17,781 nt of DNA. Source: an uncultured Eggerthellaceae bacterium. GTDB taxonomy: Bacteria; Actinomycetota; Coriobacteriia; Coriobacteriales; Eggerthellaceae. Where the stretch lies: positions 1-17,781 of the forward strand of contig CAKTYF010000034.1 of NCBI GenBank assembly GCA_934631995.1. Direction: 5' to 3'. How positions within the stretch are numbered: position 1 is the first letter of the stretch; every line of letters begins with the position of its first letter. A program made the translations under genes and the position numbers. Positions 12,760-17,781 of the stretch are shown here, one piece after another. The notes beneath the pieces were generated by a model. That model worked only from the letters and a program-made list of their open reading frames with translations, had not been told where the DNA came from and did no database searches.

Positions 12760-13000
12760 TGGGTGCTTGGGCTGGGGTGCCCGGGGTCTCCGGAAATGCT
12801 CGAAACGCCTGGAATGTCCTTGTCGTGCTTTGCCGCGCTTTGCCAAACGGTGCCCTGCGGCGGAAAAACGCTTCCGCTCCAAATGTTGCTTTTGGTCTTT
12901 GCTAGGCGTTCGTTTGTTTTCGCGTTAAACTGGTAGGGATGCGCTAATGCATCGGTATAACGAATATCGCCATCTAAGTTTTCTTGGGAAAGGTGCGCAC

Positions 13001-13585
13001 ATGAAAGTCATTACCATCAGCCGTGAATACGGAGCAGGCGGGCACACCATTGGACGCCAAGTTGCCGAACGCCTGGGCATCAATTTTTATGACCGCGACA
13101 TTATTCTGAGCACCGCGCGCGAAAGCGGTCTTGATGTTGACCGAATCATCGAGGAAGAGGAGGTCATGCGTAAGCGCGATTCGTTCCTGCGTGCGATTCT
13201 TCCGGCGTCTTACGACATTAAGGACACCGTGTTCGAGTACGAGCGCCGCGCTATCATCAAGCTGGCCAACGAAGGTCCTTGCGTGCTTTTGGGCCGCTGC
13301 GCTGGTGTTACGCTGGAAGAGGAGAACATCGATCACATGAGCGTGTTCCTGTTCGCCGACGAGGCGCATCGTTTGCCGCGCGCCATGGATCTCAACGATT
13401 GCACCGATCCTGAGCAGGCACGACGCATTATGCGCAAGATTGACTCCGGCCGCCACGCTTATTACGAGTGCTACACTGGTCGTCATTGGGGCAGCGTCCA
13501 CGAGTACACCATGGCGCTTGATACGGGCATCTTGGGCATGGATACCTGCGTTGACCTGGTGGCGCGCGCCGCACAATCGATGTAA
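13001..13585 (+). CDS. Cytidylate kinase-like protein
   Basis: 194 residues from ATG 13001 (AAGGTG at 12990-12995 as RBS); an in-frame ATG at 12947 would add 18 residues with no family match. The N-terminus ITISREYGAGGHTIGRQVAERLG matches the cytidylate-kinase-2 family, which has an ISRE(Y/F)G(S/A)GG..IG pattern in the P-loop position instead of GxxxxGKS/T. The motif FYDRDII follows, then CVLLGRCAG (the 'vl.GR.a' strand of this family), VFLFADEAHRL, and a lid-like part DSGRHAYYECYTGRHWG. The family is related to nucleoside monophosphate kinases, but activity on CMP is generally unproven, and the canonical P-loop lysine is absent, which is normal for this family. It is followed by a strong terminator at 13742-13790. 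Confidence 0.88.
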   Translation: MKVITISREYGAGGHTIGRQVAERLGINFYDRDIILSTARESGLDVDRIIEEEEVMRKRDSFLRAILPASYDIKDTVFEYERRAIIKLANEGPCVLLGRCAGVTLEEENIDHMSVFLFADEAHRLPRAMDLNDCTDPEQARRIMRKIDSGRHAYYECYTGRHWGSVHEYTMALDTGILGMDTCVDLVARAAQSM

Positions 13586-13596
13586 GGGCCAAGGTG

Positions 13597-13624
13597 AGAG
13601 ACAAAGTAAGAGACAAGGTAAGAG
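13597..13624 (+). repeat. 12-bp tandem repeat after the kinase gene
   Basis: AGAGACAAAGTA and AGAGACAAGGTA stand head to tail and are followed by AGAG, with a partial copy (CCAAGGTG) before. It begins 12 bases after the kinase stop and has no obvious function. Confidence 0.55.
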
Positions 13625-13741
13625 CGTCTGGTCCTTCGCATTGCTTTTCGCTCCTCATATTCATCTGCGTGTGTTCGCGGCAAGGTTTCCCGCGAGTTGC
13701 GGCTTCGCGAATGCGTGAACGGATGAACGCGCAAGCGTATA

Positions 13742-13790
13742 AGCGCTCGGGTTCGCTGCCTTTTCGGGCGGCGGGCTCGGGCGCTTTTTT
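13742..13790 (+). terminator. Rho-independent terminator downstream of the kinase
   Basis: AGCGCTCGGG pairs with CTCGGGCGCT (two G-T wobbles) around an inner GCTGCC/GGCGGC stem with a T-rich loop, followed directly by six T (13785-13790). It lies about 156 bases past the kinase stop and separates it from the surface-protein transcription unit. Confidence 0.8.
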
Positions 13791-13798
13791 ACTCACTT

Positions 13799-13839
13799 TG
13801 AGCCATAAGGTTACCCAAATCGCCTAAAAATGAGCCATA
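13799..13839 (+). promoter_or_regulatory. Direct repeats TGAGCCATA upstream of the surface-protein promoter
   Basis: TGAGCCATA occurs at 13799-13807 and 13831-13839, 32 bp (three helical turns) apart, the second ending 5 bp before the -35 box. This is the position where activator sites usually lie. No regulator can be named. Confidence 0.45.
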
Positions 13840-13844
13840 TAGTC

Positions 13845-13874
13845 TTGCAAAATCTCCCACGACCCCTGTAATAT
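13845..13874 (+). promoter_or_regulatory. Sigma-70-type promoter of the surface protein
   Basis: TTGCAA (13845-13850) and TAATAT (13869-13874) are separated by 18 bases. Initiation near 13881 would give an untranslated leader of about 187 nt before ATG 14068. Confidence 0.6.
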
Positions 13875-13880
13875 AGAACA

Positions 13881-14067
13881 TGATTGCAAAGTCTTTAAGA
13901 CACCGGAGCTGCCTATAGTGCAGGCGCTACCAGGCATAATGAGCTTGGCTGCGTTTGGAAGCAACTGGCGATGTGTCGATCCTGAACAATCGCTGTTTCT
14001 TCCGAATGCGCTTGCTGCTTATCCGGTTTCGCTTCTTTGCGAGTCCGCCGAACAGGAAGGGAGTGCC
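13881..14067 (+). promoter_or_regulatory. Long 5' leader of the surface-protein mRNA
   Basis: The stretch can form several small hairpins: GTC/GAC around TTTAA near 13890-13902, GCCT (13911-13914) with AGGC (13922-13925), and CCAGGC (13930-13935) with GCTTGG (13943-13948). It is also open in frame with the coding sequence from a GTG at 13918, but the signal peptide and the good RBS put the start at 14068. Regulation through the leader is possible; it does not match a riboswitch class that can be recognised by eye. The GCAAAG at its start is only faintly reminiscent of the c-di-GMP-I core. Confidence 0.35.
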
Positions 14068-15855
14068 ATGAAGAGAATACGGAAATTACTGGGGATGGCT
14101 GTGGCGTTTGCGTTCGCCCTGGCTATTCTGCCCGCGACAGCGCTCGCGGTAGACGAGTACGATTTGCATGTTAATGGCGAGCAGTTCACCAGCGAAAAGC
14201 TTACCATCGACTGCGGCGAGGGAACCGCGACATACGATCCTGCCACGCAAAATCTTACTTTGAATAACGCCACCATCACGAAAGCAACAATGAGTGGCGG
14301 CATTTATTCAATGCTCTCGAATGATTTGACCATCACGCTTCAGGGCAACAATCAGATCACCCTGGATAATAATCTGGGCGCTATTATCAAGAGCAACCTT
14401 AAGATCGAGGGTCCAGGCACGCTTACGATTAACGTTACCGGGGATACGCAGGATGGCATTACCTGCCAGTGGGGAAGCGTTGACATCATGAACGCCACGA
14501 TTGTTATTAACTCTTCCGGTGGTATTGGCATTTCCGCCTATGGAACGGTGCGTTTGGACAACGTGAATCTTACGGCGAACGGCTTGTATGCGGGTATCGA
14601 TGCGCTCAATTTGATTATTGCAAACGGTTCCGACGTTAAGCTTTCCGCCACGGAAGAGGGCTGCAATGCGGCGTACATCGCCCCTGGTGATGGTCAGACT
14701 GGCGGTGGAAGCATCTATGTCAACAACTCGAGCGTAGTGGCAGAAAGCCTCTTCCCGGGCCTGTTCGCTCAGGCCGACTTGTCGATCAACGGCGGCAGCG
14801 TTAAGGCTACGTCCGCCAAGGATTCTCCCATTTGGGCAAGAGGCGACCTTACCATCTATGGTGGCGCGAAAGTTGAGCTTTCCGGTATGTATCCTTCTGG
14901 CTGCAACGGAACGTTCAGGGTTGGTTTGGTTGACGTTGATGCGAAGAACACGAACCAGGAAAATATTCCGGCAATCGCTGATAACCCCGTTATCTTGGAT
15001 GACTACACGCTGAAGACCGCCGTTGCCGTTGATAGCGAAGGCGCAACGATTGACCTTATCGAACACGATGGCGTTGAGGCGGCTAAGGGCTATCTCAACC
15101 TGTACAAGAATATCCACTTCACCACGAGCGACGCGATTGTTTCGTATGGCTTCCCCTTTGAGAAAAGGGTTGTGAAGGGTGGCGACATTGCTCCTGGTCA
15201 GCAGGAGTTTGAGCTGGAGATCTTCCACGTTGGCGCGGGTGCAATCGAGAATTATGCCGATGTGACCATAACGGGCAAGGTCATGACGAACGGCGCAGAA
15301 ACTTACGAGGGACGACTGACCATTGAAGGACCGAAGGACCAGGTAAGGAATCTTACGAGCGAGGGCTTCTTGGTTCGTGAGAAGAATACCGCAGTTCCGG
15401 ATTGGACGTATTCGGACGCGGTGTACATGATTAGCTGCTACGAAATTGAAATCACCGACAATAACGCTCAGGGTGGCAACGTTGTTTCGGGCTACACCAT
15501 TATGCCTGCGCGCCTGGTGGTGACCGACAACGGCGAATTCTACGAGCCAGTGCCGAATGTGGATCCTGTACGGGTTATGGAGTTCGAGAACATCTACACC
15601 AAGAACAACGCTCCTGGTGGCGACCCGGGCGACGGCGATGATCCGAACAAGCCCAAGCCGGGCGATGGCGATAAGCCGGGTGCGAGCGACAAGCCCAAGC
15701 CTGGTGCCGATGGCAAGACGCAGCCTGCTGCGGATGGCAAGGTTATCCCCCAAACGGGCGATAACGCCGCAGCCCTGATGAGCATTGCGGTTCTGCTGAT
15801 GGCTGCATGCGTTTCCGGTGCGGTGGTTCTGGCGAAAAGGACGCGCAAGGAGTAA
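14068..15855 (+). CDS. Sortase-anchored surface protein with beta-helix and pilin-type isopeptide domain
   Basis: 595 residues; ATG 14068 follows AGGAAGGGAG (14055-14063) and opens a typical signal peptide (MKRIRK, hydrophobic core, ATALA cleavage near residue 26-28). About 28-320 is a run of short strands with Asn/Asp/Gly turns (LTLNNATI, LTITLQGNNQI, LTIYGGAKVEL) fitting a parallel beta-helix, often carbohydrate-related. Residues about 350-515 resemble Spy0128/FctA-type pilin domains: a Lys in FPFEKRVV (Lys366) and a closing FENIY with Asn508 are where these domains form an internal Lys-Asn isopeptide bond. A Gly/Pro/Asp/Lys spacer (about 515-558) spans the wall. IPQTG (560-564) is a sortase signal of the LPxTG type with Ile for Leu, followed by a hydrophobic helix and RTRKE. 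The role is adhesion or glycan binding by inference; no ligand can be named. Confidence 0.9.
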   Translation: MKRIRKLLGMAVAFAFALAILPATALAVDEYDLHVNGEQFTSEKLTIDCGEGTATYDPATQNLTLNNATITKATMSGGIYSMLSNDLTITLQGNNQITLDNNLGAIIKSNLKIEGPGTLTINVTGDTQDGITCQWGSVDIMNATIVINSSGGIGISAYGTVRLDNVNLTANGLYAGIDALNLIIANGSDVKLSATEEGCNAAYIAPGDGQTGGGSIYVNNSSVVAESLFPGLFAQADLSINGGSVKATSAKDSPIWARGDLTIYGGAKVELSGMYPSGCNGTFRVGLVDVDAKNTNQENIPAIADNPVILDDYTLKTAVAVDSEGATIDLIEHDGVEAAKGYLNLYKNIHFTTSDAIVSYGFPFEKRVVKGGDIAPGQQEFELEIFHVGAGAIENYADVTITGKVMTNGAETYEGRLTIEGPKDQVRNLTSEGFLVREKNTAVPDWTYSDAVYMISCYEIEITDNNAQGGNVVSGYTIMPARLVVTDNGEFYEPVPNVDPVRVMEFENIYTKNNAPGGDPGDGDDPNKPKPGDGDKPGASDKPKPGADGKTQPAADGKVIPQTGDNAAALMSIAVLLMAACVSGAVVLAKRTRKE

Positions 15856-15877
15856 GGGAGAGCGCTGTCTGTTTTGC

Positions 15878-15920
15878 AAAAAAAATCGGTTAGGCGAAAC
15901 ATGCTTTTGCCTAACCGATT
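15878..15920 (-). terminator. Terminator between convergent genes
   Basis: AATCGGTTAGGC (15884-15895) and GCCTAACCGATT (15909-15920) form a perfect 12-bp stem with a 13-base loop. Read on the minus strand the stem runs into eight T (the A run at 15878-15885), a full rho-independent terminator for the carbonic anhydrase gene. On the plus strand the T tract is poor, yet the hairpin may also stop the surface-protein transcript, which ends 28 bases before it. Confidence 0.85.
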
Positions 15921-16024
15921 AAGCGTTTAGCCGCAGATTGGGCGCTGTGTTTGGGTATGGCATCTGGATGCAGCACTCGAATAGGGCGTCCAAGCGCTGA
16001 AGATGCTATTTTGCGCGCCAGCTG

Positions 16025-16582
16025 TTATGCAAGGGCAACTTGCGGGCAGTTGGCGCGTACGTTTTCGGGCCCTTGGAAAAGAAGCCCCTGCTCAGTCATT
16101 TCTTCGCCGATTTCTTGGTACTCGGCCCCGCCTTTTGACACGCGCTCTATTTCCTGTGGCGTAAGCGGACGCACCGGGCGGGCGGGTGCACCAATTGCGA
16201 GCATGCCATCGGGGATGTTCGCCGTGCCAGTCACCAGCGCGCCAGCGCCAATCAGGCAATGGCTGCCAATAACGGCGCCATCGAGCACTGTGGCGCCCAT
16301 TCCAATCAGGCTTTCGTCTCCTACGGTGCATCCGTGCAGAATGGCACCATGGCCAATAGTCACACCTTTTCCAATTTGGCACAATCCGTGCAGGTCAACA
16401 TGGATGCAGACGTGCTCTTGCATGTTCGTGCGATCGCCTATCACAATGCGTCCTTCGTAATCGCCGCGCGCACTGGCGGAATGCATGACGGTAACGTTTT
16501 CGCCGATTTCAACAGAGCCTACAAGGCATGCGCTCGGCGCAACCATAGCGCTTTCGGCAAGATGTACGTTGTGGTAGTTCAC
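16025..16582 (-). CDS. Gamma-class carbonic anhydrase family protein
   Basis: 185 residues from GTG (16580-16582), preceded on the minus strand by CAGGAG with 7-base spacing; the frame runs on to 16756 but that extension is low-complexity and lacks an RBS. The protein is a left-handed beta-helix of hexapeptide repeats (VGSVEIGENVTV, CQIGKGVTIGHGAILHG, GATVLDGAVIG) with the family's catalytic pattern: Arg39 and Asp41 (RGDYEG), Asn53 and Gln55, and zinc ligands His61 (IHVD), His78 (GHGA) and His83 (LHGC); the spacing matches the archaeal Cam His81/117/122. The C-terminal helix (LTPQEIERVSKGGAEYQEIGEEM) is typical. These proteins hydrate CO2, or act as acyltransferase-like or ferripyochelin-binding homologues in some genomes. 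Convergent with the surface protein and divergent from the gene at 16804. Confidence 0.93.
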   Translation of the reverse strand: MNYHNVHLAESAMVAPSACLVGSVEIGENVTVMHSASARGDYEGRIVIGDRTNMQEHVCIHVDLHGLCQIGKGVTIGHGAILHGCTVGDESLIGMGATVLDGAVIGSHCLIGAGALVTGTANIPDGMLAIGAPARPVRPLTPQEIERVSKGGAEYQEIGEEMTEQGLLFQGPENVRANCPQVALA

Positions 16583-16803
16583 GGTGGTCTCCTGGCTGTT
16601 TTTTCGGGGCGTTGATGCCCTCTTTTCTTTTCCTGCATTTTCGCGCGTGACCTGTTTGGGGCGTGCTGTATGTTCGATAATTTGCGAAAAGAACATGCGA
16701 GCGGCGGTCGTGCGGGCGTGGGCGGCTGCGGGTGTGTGCGTGATGCAGCTGCACACGCGGGCGCGTGCGGGCGTTTGCGACGCAGATGCGAAAACGGAAA
16801 GGG

Positions 16804-17781
16804 ATGAAAGCGGTCATGACGAAGGGAACGGCACGGCGTTTCGCCATAACGGCAGTGTTGCTGCTGGTCATGGTGGGGTCGGCGGCTCTTTTCAGCGTTT
16901 ATGGCGAAGCGTTCTTTCCAGCGTATCGCGTGGCCTCGCGCACATTTATGGCGGCACTTGCTTCGCTGACCAGCGTACTTTCGCCTTCAGTTTCTGTGTG
17001 CGATTTCCTGCTGGTAGCGCTGGTTGTGCTGTCGGTTGTTTCGCTTGCGTATTGCGTAGCGCGTCGCAAGTCGCTTTTGGCGTGGTTTTCGCGGGTGCTT
17101 TTGGTTGTTTCCGCGCTGGCTACGGTGGTGGTGTGCGGTTGGGCGTTGAACCATTACGCGCCGCCCTTGTCCCAGGAAATCGGTCTTGACGTGCGCGAAT
17201 ATACAGCCGAGGAGCTATATGATGCTACGGATTATTACTGGCAGCAGGCGGCATCGTTCGCAACGCAGGTGCCGCGTGATGCCGAAACAGCCCAGCTGGT
17301 TCCTGCGTCATTTGATGATTTAGCGGCAAAAGGCGGTGCTGCTTTTGCGCCACTTGCTTCCCAATATGATGTGTTCGATGGTTCCACGGCACCTGTCAAG
17401 CGGCTCTCGCTTTTGGGAGATGCGCTGCTGTACACGGGTTCGGACGGCATTTTCGTTCCCTTAACGGGCGAGGCGAACGTTCCCGAGAACTGCGCTCCCG
17501 CCACGCTTGCGTTCAACATGTGCCACGAGGCGGCTCATCGTCTGGGCATTGCCGCCGAAGAGGAAGCGAATTTCGCGGCGTTCATGGCATGCTCGGCAAG
17601 CGGTGATCCCAACTTCGCCTATTCTGGGTATTACCGCGCGTTCGTGGCATGCTTCAACGCTCTGGCGGAAAACTACCCGTCGTTGGTGGAGCAGCTTTTG
17701 AGCGCCGATAACGTTACCGCTGAAAAAGCGCTGGTCATTCGCGATATGCTGCAAACAAGCGACCATTACACCGCGTATAGT
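16804..17781 (+). CDS. DUF3810-like membrane protein with HExxH motif (partial at window end)
   Basis: 326 residues read without a stop to the last base, so the C-terminus lies beyond the window. Start candidates in frame are ATG 16786, 16804 (GGAAAGGG just before it) and 16816; 16804 is the best guess. Three hydrophobic segments lie at about 12-36, 62-86 and 89-112, followed by a soluble part. That part carries CHEAAHRLGIAAEEEANF: His241, Glu242, His245 and Glu254 form an HExxH plus Glu pattern as in zinc peptidases, and it matches the HExxH...ExEANF block of DUF3810 proteins. Membrane-associated peptidase activity is inferred; no substrate is known. The gene is divergent from the carbonic anhydrase homologue (221-bp gap). 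The gap holds TGTTCGATAATTTGCGAAAAGAACA-type partial dyad symmetry near 16670-16696 but no clear operator. Confidence 0.8.
   Translation, partial: MKAVMTKGTARRFAITAVLLLVMVGSAALFSVYGEAFFPAYRVASRTFMAALASLTSVLSPSVSVCDFLLVALVVLSVVSLAYCVARRKSLLAWFSRVLLVVSALATVVVCGWALNHYAPPLSQEIGLDVREYTAEELYDATDYYWQQAASFATQVPRDAETAQLVPASFDDLAAKGGAAFAPLASQYDVFDGSTAPVKRLSLLGDALLYTGSDGIFVPLTGEANVPENCAPATLAFNMCHEAAHRLGIAAEEEANFAAFMACSASGDPNFAYSGYYRAFVACFNALAENYPSLVEQLLSADNVTAEKALVIRDMLQTSDHYTAYS

Noticed and set aside
12681..13000. A short plus-strand open frame (12698-12928) in the gap before the kinase gene
   Set aside because: The product is Arg/Cys/Trp-rich without an RBS, and it overlaps the tandem duplication; read as non-coding.
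13881..14067. A c-di-GMP-I riboswitch in the leader (GCAAAG followed by a GC-rich stem)
   Set aside because: Only the GCAAAG hexamer recalls the family; the conserved partner segments and tetraloop receptor are not found, so it is left as an unassigned leader.
14308..15879. A 523-codon minus-strand frame opposite the surface protein
   Set aside because: The sense strand has a signal peptide, sorting signal and RBS; the antisense product is Arg/Asn/Val rich with no motif.
16584..17189. A 201-codon plus-strand frame in the gap before and inside the DUF3810-like gene
   Set aside because: A different frame from 16804 gives membrane helices and the HEAAH motif; this frame is Cys/Ala/Val/Gly rich and lacks an RBS.

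Overview
The window reads as a piece of chromosome from an anaerobic Gram-positive actinobacterium, most likely of the class Coriobacteriia (Eggerthellaceae/Slackia-like). This is inference, not a database match. It rests on moderate to high G+C coding sequence with strong SD sites (AGGAGG type), a sortase-anchored surface protein, a fused FeoA-FeoB transporter, an HscC-type Hsp70 next to a giant TPR protein with a J-like N-terminus, and a host-surface Ltp-repeat protein. All calls come from reading the sequence; no search was run.

Left part (1-3.6 kb), accessory in character. It holds a small uncharacterised protein (minus), a Phd/YefM-ParE type II toxin-antitoxin pair, a zinc-ribbon/membrane/FIVAR-like/Ltp-repeat protein (minus), a divergent Asp-rich EF-hand and cysteine-containing protein whose reading frame breaks at a run of seven A, and a second toxin-antitoxin pair (RelB/DinJ-YafQ type). 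Both divergent intergenic gaps here carry the same non-coding element: three conserved blocks at identical spacing over 63 bp (407-469 and 2101-2163).

Middle part (3.8-12.7 kb), housekeeping and stress genes, all on the plus strand. A FeoA-FeoB fusion for ferrous iron uptake is followed by a Cof-type HAD phosphatase. Next comes a 1105-residue TPR protein whose N-terminus looks like a J-domain without HPD, then an HscC-like Hsp70. The last two probably form a dedicated chaperone pair, with the TPR protein as client or partner scaffold.

Right part (13.0-17.8 kb). A small cytidylate-kinase-like protein ends in a rho-independent terminator. It is followed by a recognisable promoter, a roughly 190-nt untranslated leader and a secreted wall-anchored protein (signal peptide, beta-helix-like repeats, a probable isopeptide-bonded pilin-type domain, Pro/Gly/Asp spacer, IPQTG sorting signal). 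A terminator hairpin separates it from a convergent gamma-class carbonic anhydrase homologue (minus). The window ends inside a DUF3810-like membrane protein with an HEAAH motif. No rRNA, tRNA, CRISPR array, insertion sequence or integrase was seen.
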